A DNA stretch of 17,117 nt, from NCBI GenBank assembly GCA_934655835.1, contig CAKUHM010000006.1, forward strand, positions 1 to 17,117. The letters are read 5' to 3'. Positions within the stretch are counted from its first letter, which is position 1. Every line of letters begins with the position of its first letter. The notes beneath the pieces are model-generated. The model searched no databases. It saw nothing but the letters and a program-made list of their open reading frames with translations, and had not been told where the DNA came from. Position numbers and translations under genes: made by a program. Origin of the DNA: an uncultured Collinsella sp. (GTDB lineage Bacteria > Actinomycetota > Coriobacteriia > Coriobacteriales > Coriobacteriaceae). Below are positions 1 through 8,087 of the stretch, piece by piece.

Positions 1-897
1 CTAGATGTGCTGACGAATCGCCTCGATATAGGCCCGGCCGTAGCGGGTGAGCGTCGTGTTCTTGCGCGTGATAATACCGATCTCCATATACTCGTCCACA
101 TCGAGCGGAATCGAGATAATGCCGGGACCGTTGAGCTCATGGCTGATCACGCCCGAGCATACTGTATAGCCGTTGAGGCCCATGGCCAGGTTGAACAGCG
201 TCGCGCGGTCGCGCACGCGGATGTTCTTGCGGCGTTCAAACGTCGAGGTCAGCTCCTCGGAATAATAGAACGAGTTATAGCTTCCCTGCTCATAGGACAG
301 GAACGGGTAATCTTCCAGATCCTCGAGCGTTACGCGGGAGCGGCCCGCCAGCGGATGCTCGGCACACACGAAAATGTGCGGCGCGGCGCAGAAGAGCCCT
401 TCGAATACGAGCTCGTTGGCCGCCAGCATGCGCTCGATAACCTCGCGATTGTGCTCGGACAGGTACAGGATGCCCAGCTCGCTTTTCATGTGCGCAACGT
501 CTTCGATAATCTCGTGGGTCTGCTCCTCGCGCAGGGTAAAATCGTAGCGCGCGGCATCGAACTCGCGGATCACGTCGACAAACGCATTGACGGCAAAGGA
601 ATAATGCTGGCAGCTCACGCTAAAATGCGGCACCTGCTCGGACGCACCTTTATATTTGTCCTCGAGCAGATCGGCCTGATCGAGCACCTGGCGCGCGTAG
701 CCCAAAAAGGTCTCACCCTCCTCGGACACGATAACGCCCTTGTTGGTGCGCTCAAAGATGTGCACGCCCATCTCGTTTTCGAGCTCGCGGATCGATGCAG
801 TGATTGAGGGCTGCGACACAAAGAGGCGACGTGAGGCCTCGGTAATGCTGCCGCACTCGGCAACCTTAACGACATATCTGAGCTGCTGGAGCTTCAT
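1..897 (-). CDS. LysR-family transcriptional regulator
   Basis: A 298-residue DNA-binding regulator, complete: its TAG stop is the first three bases of the window. The N-terminal winged helix-turn-helix spans roughly residues 1-60 and carries the family signature (LRYVVKVAECGSITEASRR, then a recognition helix around SQPSITASIRELE). The remainder is the usual two-lobed periplasmic-binding-protein-like effector domain. I chose the ATG at 897 because a GGGAGG ribosome binding site lies just upstream and the HTH begins at residue 4; the open frame continues 70 codons further but that part overlaps the upstream gene and is not LysR-like. It starts 10 bases after the HAD phosphatase stop, so the two are probably co-transcribed. 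Effector and targets cannot be told from sequence; LysR proteins often regulate a divergent neighbour, but none is visible here. Confidence 0.9.
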   Translation of the reverse strand: MKLQQLRYVVKVAECGSITEASRRLFVSQPSITASIRELENEMGVHIFERTNKGVIVSEEGETFLGYARQVLDQADLLEDKYKGASEQVPHFSVSCQHYSFAVNAFVDVIREFDAARYDFTLREEQTHEIIEDVAHMKSELGILYLSEHNREVIERMLAANELVFEGLFCAAPHIFVCAEHPLAGRSRVTLEDLEDYPFLSYEQGSYNSFYYSEELTSTFERRKNIRVRDRATLFNLAMGLNGYTVCSGVISHELNGPGIISIPLDVDEYMEIGIITRKNTTLTRYGRAYIEAIRQHI

Positions 898-907
898 AGT
901 GGCCTCC

Positions 908-1816
908 CTAGGCGTTCGCGACGCGCGGACCCGCCGCATCTGCCTGGCGCATAAACGACGGCATCTTCCCCGTCGCCGCACAGGCAGCGATCTGGTGCAG
1001 GGCCGCGGCAACCGCATCGTCTGCCGTGGCGCCGATATGCCAGCGCGCCGCAGCCGTGACGGCCTCGTTGGCGTTGGCGACTGCAACGGAGTTGGGGACG
1101 GCATCAATCATGGGCAGGTCGTTATCGGAATCGCCGAACACGGCCACCTCGTCGGGCGTCAGGCCCAAAGCGCGTGCCAGCTCGAGCGCGGCGCAGCCCT
1201 TGTCCCAGCCGGCCGGGAGAATGTCGAACAGGCGCACACGGTTGTTGGGGAACACGAGCGAGAGCTCCGGCACCTCGGCGGCAACGCGCTCACGCAGCTC
1301 GGCGAGCTCTTCGCGCGAGCGGGCGCTCCAGATATTCGCCTTGTATACCGGAGCGCCCTCGACCGTCGGGCGGCACGGGGCCTCTTCGCCTTTGAGCCAC
1401 GCGTTGCCGCCCGACGCCATGGCGCGACGAACGCGCTCAGGATCGCTCGTCACGCAGTAGGCATCGTTGCCCCAGAAGTCGTCACCCAGGCTGTAGACCT
1501 TTAGATACGTATCGTCGGTCTCTTGCTCGAGGTAATCGGCCAGACGTATGAGGGCATCGTTGTCGCTCGCGCGCGAGGCAACCACCTCGCCGTCGACAAA
1601 CATCACCTGCCCGTTGCAGAAGGCACCGGTCGAGAAGCATTCAGCGCGATTGCGGAACATCCAGCCCATCGCGGACGGCTGACGGCCCGAGACCGGGCCA
1701 AAATGCAGGCCCGCTGCCTGCATAGCATGAATGCCATCGATGGCGTAGTCGCTGGCACCGTCATGTCCAGCCGGAATCAGCGTATCGTCCATATCGGTCA
1801 GCACAAGTTTGATCAT
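908..1816 (-). CDS. Cof-type HAD-superfamily phosphatase
   Basis: A 302-residue haloacid dehalogenase-type hydrolase of the Cof/IIB (sugar-phosphatase-like) group. All four HAD motifs are visible: DMDDT at residues 8-12 (nucleophile Asp8, acid/base Asp10), SGR at 43-45, Lys206 in GWDKG, and GDSDND at 228-233 binding Mg2+. The C2-type cap domain lies between motifs II and III. Length is normal for the family. Substrates in this group are usually phosphorylated sugars or cofactor precursors and cannot be assigned here. The ATG at 1816 is preceded by a G-rich Shine-Dalgarno. It is first in a probable two-gene operon with the LysR regulator. Confidence 0.9.
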   Translation of the reverse strand: MIKLVLTDMDDTLIPAGHDGASDYAIDGIHAMQAAGLHFGPVSGRQPSAMGWMFRNRAECFSTGAFCNGQVMFVDGEVVASRASDNDALIRLADYLEQETDDTYLKVYSLGDDFWGNDAYCVTSDPERVRRAMASGGNAWLKGEEAPCRPTVEGAPVYKANIWSARSREELAELRERVAAEVPELSLVFPNNRVRLFDILPAGWDKGCAALELARALGLTPDEVAVFGDSDNDLPMIDAVPNSVAVANANEAVTAAARWHIGATADDAVAAALHQIAACAATGKMPSFMRQADAAGPRVANA

Positions 1817-1864
1817 AGAGCCCCCCAGTCATTTTCACCGTATCCATTGTAACGACCAGCCAAT

Positions 1865-1946
1865 AAGGGACAGGTTTATTTTGGCAGGTTTTATCTGGGA
1901 AAATGCAACGCCCCAGTTGCCACCTGCCAAAATAAACCTGTCCCTT
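1865..1946. repeat. 25-bp perfect inverted repeat, REP/MITE-like
   Basis: Positions 1865-1889 and 1922-1946 are exact reverse complements (25 of 25) separated by 32 bases. The left arm begins AAGGGACAGGTTTATTTTGG. A partial third copy (TTGGCAGGT) follows at about 1948-1956. There is no adjacent T-run and it sits downstream of no gene (the HAD gene points away), so it is not a normal terminator. A dispersed, non-autonomous palindrome of REP or MITE type is the best explanation; no transposase is present. Confidence 0.75.
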
Positions 1947-1982
1947 TTTGGCAGGTGCGCTAGTATAGGGGACAACAGATTC

Positions 1983-2076
1983 GATGCGGGAGTGCCGGCG
2001 GTGCGAACCACAAGGCTGAGAGGGCAATGGGCCCAATCCTTTGAACCTGTCAGTTAATGCTGGCGTAGGGAGCATG
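1983..2076 (+). promoter_or_regulatory. TPP riboswitch (THI element)
   Basis: This matches the thiamine pyrophosphate aptamer consensus: GGCTGAGAGGG at about 2014-2024, then the TTGAACCTG box at 2041-2049 and TTAATGCTGGCGTAGGGA at 2054-2071. The outer P1 helix pairs GATGC (1983-1987) with GCAT around 2072-2075. It lies directly upstream of thiM. By established knowledge of the class, TPP binding turns the downstream operon off. A weak -10-like TAGTAT at 1961-1966 could be the operon promoter. Confidence 0.95.
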
Positions 2077-2087
2077 CCGCCTTTACA

Positions 2088-2117
2088 GGGGCGCTGTCTA
2101 TGCACAGCGCCCCTTTT
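2088..2117 (+). terminator. TPP-controlled attenuator hairpin
   Basis: GGGGCGCTGT (2088-2097) pairs perfectly with ACAGCGCCCC (2104-2113) around a 6-base loop and is followed by TTTT. It lies 12 bases after the riboswitch core and just before the thiM ribosome binding site, so it is probably the transcription-termination expression platform. Confidence 0.85.
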
Positions 2118-2139
2118 CTATGCCAAGGAGGCATGTGCA

Positions 2140-2979
2140 GTGATTGATTCGGAACAGCTTAAGCAGCAGGTGGTCAAGGCCGTAGAGGCGATTCGCGCCA
2201 CCAACCCGATGGCCGGCTCCATCACCAACACGGTGACGATTGACTTTGTCGCCAACGCGCAGCTCGCCGTGGGCGGCTCGGCCGCCATGGTCTATCTGCC
2301 CGACGAGGGCGAGGCGCTCGTTGCCGGCGGCGGCGCCATCTATCTCAACATGGGCACGCTCTTCCCCATCTACGAGCAGACGATTCCCCGCGCGGCCAAG
2401 GCGGCACACGATGCCGGCAAGCCCTGGGTGCTCGACCCGGTGGGCCTGGGCATCGGCAGCCTGCGCACTCAGCTGGTAAACGAGCTCAAGCAGTACAAGC
2501 CCGCCATCGTGCGCGGCAACGCTTCCGAGATCATCGCGCTCGCCGGCCTGTGGGGCCTTGAGGGCGAGGCGGCCGATCTGAGCCGTGTACGCGGTGTCGA
2601 CACCACCGATACGGTTGACGCCGCCCGCGATGCCGCCGTGGCACTCGCCCGCTACACCGGCGGCGCCGTGGTGGTCTCGGGCGAGGTCGACTTGATCACC
2701 GACGGCACAACCGTGGCCAAGTCCCACGGCGGCAGCCCGCTCATGTCCAAGATCACCGGTTGCGGCTGCTCGCAGGGCGGCGTGCTGGCCGTGTATGCCT
2801 GCGCCGCCGATCCGTTTACGGCAGCCGTCTGCAGTGCCGCCGCCTACAACGTTGCCGGCACGCGTGCCGCCGCTGTCGCCGATGCCCCGGCAAGCTTTAA
2901 GGTCGCCTTTATCGACGAGCTCTACCGCGCGACCGCCCAGGACATTGCCGATAACCGACTCGAGCTCGAGGAGGCATAA
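2140..2979 (+). CDS. thiM: Hydroxyethylthiazole kinase ThiM
   Basis: A 279-residue kinase that phosphorylates 4-methyl-5-(2-hydroxyethyl)thiazole in thiamine salvage. Family features include NPMAGSITNTVT near residues 22-33, a glycine-rich VAGGGAIYLNMG stretch at 61-72, LDPVGLG at 98-104, RGNASEI at 125-131 and the anion-hole/catalytic region KITGCGC at 204-210. Cys210 is the residue equivalent to the family's catalytic cysteine. The start is a GTG at 2140 with AAGGAGG at 2125-2131; an ATG at 2133 is out of frame, and upstream in-frame codons lie inside the riboswitch. It is the first gene of a three-gene operon under the TPP riboswitch. Confidence 0.94.
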   Translation: MIDSEQLKQQVVKAVEAIRATNPMAGSITNTVTIDFVANAQLAVGGSAAMVYLPDEGEALVAGGGAIYLNMGTLFPIYEQTIPRAAKAAHDAGKPWVLDPVGLGIGSLRTQLVNELKQYKPAIVRGNASEIIALAGLWGLEGEAADLSRVRGVDTTDTVDAARDAAVALARYTGGAVVVSGEVDLITDGTTVAKSHGGSPLMSKITGCGCSQGGVLAVYACAADPFTAAVCSAAAYNVAGTRAAAVADAPASFKVAFIDELYRATAQDIADNRLELEEA

Positions 2980-2982
2980 GCC

Positions 2983-3324
2983 ATGTCCGAGCCCGCAACC
3001 GATGCCGGCATGAACACACTCGTCGCCGTGGCCATCGCCCCATGCGGTACCGGCGATGAGCTGTCCGCCGAGGTCGCCGAGGTCGTGCGCGTCATTCGCG
3101 AGAGCGGCCTTCCCAACCGCACCACCTCGATGTTCACCGAGATCGAGGGCGACTGGGACGAGGTCATGCAGGTCGTGCGCGACGCAACCTTTGCGCTGGC
3201 GAGCAAGGGCATCCGGACCGAAGTCGTGCTCAAGGCAGATATTCGACCCGGATTTACCGACACCATGACCGGCAAACTCGAGCGCATGGAAGCGCAGATC
3301 AAAAAGCAGGAGGAAGCACGATGA
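2983..3324 (+). CDS. MTH1187-type thiamine-binding protein
   Basis: A 113-residue protein of the MTH1187/YkoF-like family (ferredoxin-like alpha/beta fold). Members bind thiamine or its pyrimidine precursor, and they are thought to act in the cytoplasm as carriers or sensors rather than enzymes. Recognisable parts are the N-terminal strand VAVAIAPCGTG (residues about 14-24), the middle segment RTTSMFTEIEGDWDEVMQVV (46-65) and the strand IRTEVVLKADIRPG (77-90). It has no signal peptide. It starts 3 bases after the thiM stop and its last codons overlap the thiE start (ATGA at 3321-3324), so translation of all three genes is likely coupled. The riboswitch context supports a thiamine role. The exact ligand is inference. 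Confidence 0.85.
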   Translation: MSEPATDAGMNTLVAVAIAPCGTGDELSAEVAEVVRVIRESGLPNRTTSMFTEIEGDWDEVMQVVRDATFALASKGIRTEVVLKADIRPGFTDTMTGKLERMEAQIKKQEEAR

Positions 3325-4016
3325 GCATCCGCGACAACCTTGATATCTCGGCCTATCTGGTACTCGGCCCCGAAAACACGCTCGGGCGCCCCGTGGGCGA
3401 TGTGGTGGCCCAGGCACTCGACGCCGGCTTTACCTGCATCCAGGTGCGCTCCAAGGTGGCAAGCGCCCGCGAGATCATTGCGCTGACCGGCGACGCCGCG
3501 CAGGCAATCGCACAGGCCGGCAAGACCGGTCAGGTCGCCTTGCTGATTGACGACCGTCTTGACTGCGTACTCGCCGCGCGCGAGCAGGGTATTGCCGTCG
3601 ACGGCGTGCACGTGGGCCAAAGCGACATTCCCGTCGAGGTCTGCCGCAAGCTTCTGGGCCCCGATGCCATTGTGGGCCTTTCGGCCCGCTGCGAGGAGAT
3701 GCTCGAGTACGTCAAGACCGCCGACATGAGCCTGGTCGACTACCTGGGCATCGGCCCGCTCCACGAGACCGAGACCAAGCGCGACTGCGGACGTGCGGCC
3801 GACGGTTCCATCATCACCAAGAGCTTTGAGGACCTGGCCGCACTCCACGCGGCAAGCCCCGTGCCCATCGTGGTGGGCGGCGGCGTTAAAACAGCCGACT
3901 TGCCGCAGCTTAAGGCCACCGGCGTCGATGGCTTCTTTGTGGTGAGCGCCGTCTGCAGCGCCGATGATCCCTACGCCGCGGCCAAGGAGCTTGTCGACAC
4001 CTGGCAGCAGGCATAG
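3321..4016 (+). CDS. thiE: Thiamine-phosphate synthase ThiE
   Basis: A 231-residue TIM-barrel enzyme that joins HMP pyrophosphate and thiazole phosphate to give thiamine phosphate. Family motifs in order are IQVRSK (40-45), LLIDDRLD (74-81), DGVHVGQSDIP (94-104), IVGLSA (117-122), YLGIGPLHETETK (141-153) and IVVGGGV late in the protein. Length is slightly above the usual 210-220. It is third in the thiM operon, overlapping the preceding stop by 4 bases. With ThiM it gives the last common step of thiazole salvage. The HMP kinase (ThiD) that would supply its other substrate is not in this window. Confidence 0.94.
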   Translation: MSIRDNLDISAYLVLGPENTLGRPVGDVVAQALDAGFTCIQVRSKVASAREIIALTGDAAQAIAQAGKTGQVALLIDDRLDCVLAAREQGIAVDGVHVGQSDIPVEVCRKLLGPDAIVGLSARCEEMLEYVKTADMSLVDYLGIGPLHETETKRDCGRAADGSIITKSFEDLAALHAASPVPIVVGGGVKTADLPQLKATGVDGFFVVSAVCSADDPYAAAKELVDTWQQA

Positions 4017-4060
4017 ACATAGGCCGAGCAGCTGATTCGCAATCTCATATCTTCAATAGC

Positions 4061-4105
4061 GGAAAACGCATCCCGGTTCGAACGTCCATTCCGGGATGCG
4101 CTTTC
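4061..4105. terminator. Bidirectional terminator between thiE and the patatin gene
   Basis: CGCATCCCGG (4067-4076) pairs perfectly with CCGGGATGCG (4091-4100), extended outward by GGAAA at 4061-4065 with TTTCC at 4102-4106. The A-rich left side and T-rich right side let it act for thiE on the plus strand and for the convergent phospholipase gene on the minus strand. Confidence 0.8.
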
Positions 4106-4117
4106 CGTATGCGACCC

Positions 4118-4987
4118 TTACCCCGCCAGATACGCTTCCAACGCCGGCAAAGTCGCCTCCGCATCGTGGCGGCCGACCTGGTAGATGCGCTCGAGCTCAT
4201 CCGGTTCGCGGCACAGCGACGGCACCTTCACCGATTCGCTCGGTCGCACCACAAAGACCTCGCCGGCAGCCTCGCGACGCGCCAGGTCATCGAGCGTGGC
4301 ATTGTAGACCTCATGCCGATGCTCAAGCGCTGCAACAAACTCCGGGTAGTGACGGAACACGCGACGCAGCATGGGCATCACGCTGTTAGGCTGCTTCACA
4401 AAGCCCGCCGGCTGCGTGAGCACCACGATATTGCGGTCATACCCCTGCGCAAACAGCCATGCGCTGGGGATAGAATCAGCCACGCCACCATCCAGATACT
4501 TATGCCCGCCAATAGCAACGGGACGCGTCGCCACAGGAATAGCAGACGACGCCCGGATCCACTCGATATCGCGCTCGTCGCCATACGGCAAATCGTGATA
4601 GACAGCCTTGCCCGTCTCGATATCGGTACACACACACGTAAATCGCATGGGGCAGGCGCGATACGCTTCCAAGTCGATGGGATCGCGCTCGATAGGCACC
4701 TCATGATAGGCAAAATCGGCATTGAACATATCGCCGGTTCGCAGCCAGCTGGTCACGCCCGCATAGCGCTTGTCGGCGCAATAGGCCTTGTTGTAACGAA
4801 TGGCACGGCCGATCTGGCGCGATTTAAAGTTGTAGCCAAACGCCGCGCCCGCCGAGACACCCACCATATGGTCGCAGGTCAAACCGTGCTCCATCCAAAC
4901 GTCGAGCACGCCCGCCGTATACATACCGCGGTAGCCGCCTCCCTCGAGCGCAAGCCCCACCGTGCGCGTCGTATCCGGCTGTGCCAT
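4118..4987 (-). CDS. Patatin-like phospholipase
   Basis: A 289-residue predicted lipid acyl hydrolase of the patatin/RssA type. It has the glycine-rich oxyanion loop GGGYRG (residues 16-21), the nucleophile elbow GVSAG with Ser45, and the catalytic Asp166 in DGG, so the Ser-Asp dyad is intact. There is no signal peptide; the product should be cytoplasmic or membrane-peripheral. I prefer the ATG at 4987, with GGAG 8 bases upstream and immediately followed by the typical patatin N-terminus, over an in-frame ATG at 5071 that has no ribosome binding site and would place the predicted promoter inside the gene. The gene is monocistronic and convergent with thiE. The lipid substrate is unknown. Confidence 0.88.
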   Translation of the reverse strand: MAQPDTTRTVGLALEGGGYRGMYTAGVLDVWMEHGLTCDHMVGVSAGAAFGYNFKSRQIGRAIRYNKAYCADKRYAGVTSWLRTGDMFNADFAYHEVPIERDPIDLEAYRACPMRFTCVCTDIETGKAVYHDLPYGDERDIEWIRASSAIPVATRPVAIGGHKYLDGGVADSIPSAWLFAQGYDRNIVVLTQPAGFVKQPNSVMPMLRRVFRHYPEFVAALEHRHEVYNATLDDLARREAAGEVFVVRPSESVKVPSLCREPDELERIYQVGRHDAEATLPALEAYLAG

Positions 4988-5311
4988 GTGACCATCTCCG
5001 TTCCTGCGTTTTAAAACGGGACAAGTATACCCGTCAACATATATCGACTCAGTCGCATTTTCATCGAACATCGCATCGTCGCGCTACCGCTTGGCGAATA
5101 GTAGCCGCCCACAGCATGGACACCCATATATAATTGCGTACTGTTGTTTACACTACTCAGCAGTTATCAACAGCGAACATTAGCCGGCAAAGTAACTCAA
5201 CAACGCAGCAAGGCGGGGGCCTGGATACACGCAAGGCGCCGAGCAACGACGCGTGTACACTACGAGCTCGCCCGACGCCATCCGCCCCGACCCCAGAAAG
5301 CCACTTACAAC
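4988..5311. other. Divergent intergenic region, 324 bases
   Basis: This holds the predicted promoter of the minus-strand phospholipase gene (5009-5037) and, for the plus-strand cyclic-di-GMP gene, a perfect TATAAT at 5129-5134 with no good -35 box. If the latter is used, the 5' leader is about 170 bases. The leader contains a GTGTACAC palindrome near 5251 and a TACACGC/GCGTGTA pair around it, but I see no known riboswitch. An open frame from a TTG at 5144 runs into the downstream gene; it lacks a ribosome binding site and domain content. Confidence 0.4.
5009..5037 (-). promoter_or_regulatory. Predicted sigma70-type promoter for the patatin gene
   Basis: Reading leftward, TTGACG (5037-5032) is followed after exactly 17 bases by TTAAAA (5014-5009). 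Transcription would start near 5000, giving a very short leader before the ATG at 4987. Confidence 0.5.
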
Positions 5312-8029
5312 ATGGACACCGTCAGCAATTACACCGAAACGCTCGAAAAGACCGTCCGTGACCTTCTCGAGCGTCAGGATGATCTGATTAGGACGGCCTT
5401 TACCGACCAGCTCACCGGACTTGGCAACCGCGGCGGCTTTGCCCGTTCCCTAGAGGAAATCTGGGAGCAGGAACTGCCCGTGACCATGGCGTTTATCGAC
5501 ATCGATAACCTTAAGCACTGCAACGACGTCTTTGGGCATGACGAGGGCAACCGCTATATCTTGCAGGTAAGTCTCTATCTCAAGCTGTATATGAAGGTGG
5601 ACGAGGCGGCGTTTCGCATAGGCGGCGACGAGTTTGCCATCCTGTCTACGATTGCGACCGAGGACGACCTCGCCGAGCGCCTGGAACACTGCCGAACGGT
5701 CCTACTCAAAAACAACGATTCCGAGATGCCTCACTCGTTTAGCTACGGAGTGTCGCACGCCGACCCCGCCCTGGGTGAAGTCTCCAATCGCATGACACTC
5801 GATGCCGACCATCGCATGTACGACTACAAGCTACGCCATGCCATGCATCTTGATCGACGCAATATCGCGCAAGTCCACACCGACGACTTCGAAATAAGCG
5901 ATCGCGTTTTTGACGCCTTTTCGATGCTCAACGAAGGCCGTTATTGCTTTATCGAGAACTTGGACAAACATCGCACCCTTTGGTCACAAGGCGCCCTGCG
6001 CGATCTCGGTCTTCCTTCCGAGCATGTAGACAACTGCCACGATTACTGGAAAACGCGCGTCCACCCCGATGACCTCGAGGCCTACATCAACGACATCGAC
6101 CAAATCTATAATGGCTCCAAACACCGCCGCGTCATGCAGTACCGCATGCGCAATGCCGCGGGCGACTACGTCCTCTGCCGCGCTCGCGGGTTTCGCATCG
6201 ACGGCGACGGAAATACCCCCTCGCTCTATGTCGGCGAACTTGTTAACCACTCACTCGCCGAGACCGTCGACGCCGCCACGGGCCTCGGAACGCAGCGTAT
6301 GCTGATCAACGCTATCGATGCCTGCCGTCGCGACCGTTGCGAGACGGGGCTTATAGCGGTCCGCGTTTGTGGCACGGCAAAGTTCAACGAGCTCTACGGG
6401 GCCGAGGCTGTCGACAACATGCTCGCCGAATACGCAGGCCGCATGTTATCGATCACCCGCGGCAGAAGTCGCGTCTTCCGCTCGCGAAACGCCCAGTTCG
6501 TCGTGCTCAGCAACGATCTGGACCACGAGGCATTCGAGCAACTGACCCATCATCTTAAAGAGGCCGTTTTCGCTCCTGTTCGAATCGCGAACGACACCAT
6601 TACCCCCGTCTGTCTTGTCGTCCCGGCCTTTTACGAGCGCTTAATCAATCAAGCGACCGCTGTTTTAGGCGAACTCGACCGTCGTCTTCGCGCCGCCGGC
6701 GGGCTTGCCCCCAACGACAGCCTCCCCATACCCGAGATTGAGCGTAAAAGCGCCGTCGCCGAACGCATCGATACGCTCACGGGCCTCTATCGACCCAGCG
6801 AGTTTATGCGGCGCGCCAACGCATTTCTGAGGACAGGGCGCGACGGCGCTTGGTGTATCGCCACCGTCGACATGGGTCATATGCGACTGTTTAACGAATG
6901 GCACGGACAGGCCGAGGGCGACCGCGTGCTCGCCGATGTGGGCACGGTCCTCAAAGACATCGAGAATGCCGAGATGGGCGTCGCAGGATACTGGGGCCAA
7001 GACGACTTTTGCATTCTCATCCCCTTTGAGCACGACACCGTCCATCAAATCTATAACCGCGTTCGCGCCGCCGTGGCCAAGCATGATGACGGCGTGGGTT
7101 TCTGGCCGTCCATGGGCGTTTGCCCCATCGACCCCAACGAGGAAATCACCATCGACGCGCAGGCCAAGGCCATGTTTACCAATCGGCGCGCAAAAAACGA
7201 CTTTAAGGAGCGCGTCGCCATTTTCCGCCCCGAGGAGTACGAGCGCGAAACCGCGTTCCACCGCACGCTGACCGAATTCCAGTATGCGTTCTCAAACGGC
7301 CGCATTACCTACTACCTGCAGCCCCAGGTCGACATGGAAACTGGCGAGATCGTTGGCGCCGAGGCGCTCACGCGCTGGATTGGCAAGGACGGTTCCCTCA
7401 TTTCGCCTGTAACGTTTATCCCCGCACTCGAGGAAAGCGGCTTTGTAGTGACGCTCGACAAGTACATTTGGCAGGGCGTCGCCTCGTGGCTGCGCGAGCG
7501 CATCGACCGGGGGCTTCGCGTGGTTCCGATCTCGCTCAATGTGTCGCGCGTGGATATCCTTGCCTGCGACGTTGCCGAACATATGGGAGCACTTGCCGCC
7601 CAATACAACCTACCGCCCGAACTCATGCGCATCGAGATCACCGAGACAGCCTATACGGGAGAATCCGAGGCCGTGGATAAACTGACTGCCGACCTGCACA
7701 CCCGCGGCTTCTCAACCTATATGGACGACTTTGGCACCGGCCAGTCCACGCTCGCGATGCTCAAGAACGTCAACGTCGACGTCATCAAGCTTGACCGCAC
7801 GTTTGTTCCCGCCGACGGAGATCAAGGCCGCAGCGCGCAAATCATTACATCAATGCTCGATATGGCGCAGTCGCTCCATCTGCCCGTCGTGGTCGAAGGC
7901 GTCGAGACAAATGAGCAGGCGAACATGCTACGACAGATGGGCGCCCGCTACGCTCAGGGCTTCCTCTACTACCGCCCCATGCCGGCGAATGATTTTGAGG
8001 CATTGCTCGATGGTGGCAATAACAACTGA
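5312..8029 (+). CDS. GGDEF-PAS-GGDEF*-GGDEF*-EAL cyclic-di-GMP turnover protein
   Basis: A 905-residue signalling protein. After a short helix (1-26) come a GGDEF domain with intact GGDEF at 104-108 (about 27-176) and a PAS_3-like domain (about 196-316). Two degenerate GGDEF domains follow: about 317-460, where RSRNAQF replaces the motif, and about 485-640, where WGQDDF replaces it. A C-terminal EAL domain (about 648-900) ends the protein. The EAL catalytic set looks complete: EAL at 684-686, NVS at 743-745, EITET at 775-779, DDFGTG at 805-810, KLD at 826-828, EGVE at 862-865 and QGF at 882-884. It may both make and break c-di-GMP. No transmembrane segment is seen, so it should be cytosolic. 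I chose the ATG at 5312 because the conserved helix starts there, although its ribosome binding site is weak. Its first 460 residues are paralogous to the next gene. Confidence 0.9.
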   Translation: MDTVSNYTETLEKTVRDLLERQDDLIRTAFTDQLTGLGNRGGFARSLEEIWEQELPVTMAFIDIDNLKHCNDVFGHDEGNRYILQVSLYLKLYMKVDEAAFRIGGDEFAILSTIATEDDLAERLEHCRTVLLKNNDSEMPHSFSYGVSHADPALGEVSNRMTLDADHRMYDYKLRHAMHLDRRNIAQVHTDDFEISDRVFDAFSMLNEGRYCFIENLDKHRTLWSQGALRDLGLPSEHVDNCHDYWKTRVHPDDLEAYINDIDQIYNGSKHRRVMQYRMRNAAGDYVLCRARGFRIDGDGNTPSLYVGELVNHSLAETVDAATGLGTQRMLINAIDACRRDRCETGLIAVRVCGTAKFNELYGAEAVDNMLAEYAGRMLSITRGRSRVFRSRNAQFVVLSNDLDHEAFEQLTHHLKEAVFAPVRIANDTITPVCLVVPAFYERLINQATAVLGELDRRLRAAGGLAPNDSLPIPEIERKSAVAERIDTLTGLYRPSEFMRRANAFLRTGRDGAWCIATVDMGHMRLFNEWHGQAEGDRVLADVGTVLKDIENAEMGVAGYWGQDDFCILIPFEHDTVHQIYNRVRAAVAKHDDGVGFWPSMGVCPIDPNEEITIDAQAKAMFTNRRAKNDFKERVAIFRPEEYERETAFHRTLTEFQYAFSNGRITYYLQPQVDMETGEIVGAEALTRWIGKDGSLISPVTFIPALEESGFVVTLDKYIWQGVASWLRERIDRGLRVVPISLNVSRVDILACDVAEHMGALAAQYNLPPELMRIEITETAYTGESEAVDKLTADLHTRGFSTYMDDFGTGQSTLAMLKNVNVDVIKLDRTFVPADGDQGRSAQIITSMLDMAQSLHLPVVVEGVETNEQANMLRQMGARYAQGFLYYRPMPANDFEALLDGGNNN

Positions 8030-8087
8030 TACGCTCGCGCGCAAAACGCCACCGCCGAAGGGGGCATTTGTCTCCATTAGCTAACTT

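Noticed and set aside
898..1107. 70-codon extension of the LysR gene
   Set aside because: It overlaps the HAD phosphatase in another frame, is Arg/Pro-rich and precedes the canonical LysR start.
2041..2139. N-terminal extension of ThiM from a TTG at 2041
   Set aside because: It would be translated from inside the TPP riboswitch and attenuator; the GTG at 2140 has a good ribosome binding site.
2098..3417. 439-codon minus-strand open frame opposite thiM
   Set aside because: It is a GC-rich antisense shadow of the thi operon with His/Gly-rich composition; thiM, the thiamine-binding gene and thiE are clearly the real genes.
4988..5071. Longer start for the patatin-like gene at 5071
   Set aside because: No ribosome binding site, and the extra residues precede the normal start of the fold and cover a plausible promoter.
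5158..5173. TTATCAACA resembling a DnaA box
   Set aside because: It has one mismatch to TTATCCACA and is a single copy with no cluster or origin genes nearby.
5144..5311. TTG-initiated N-terminal extension of the GGDEF-EAL protein
   Set aside because: The 56 extra residues are basic and low in recognisable structure, no ribosome binding site precedes them, and the -10 TATAAT lies only 15 bases upstream.
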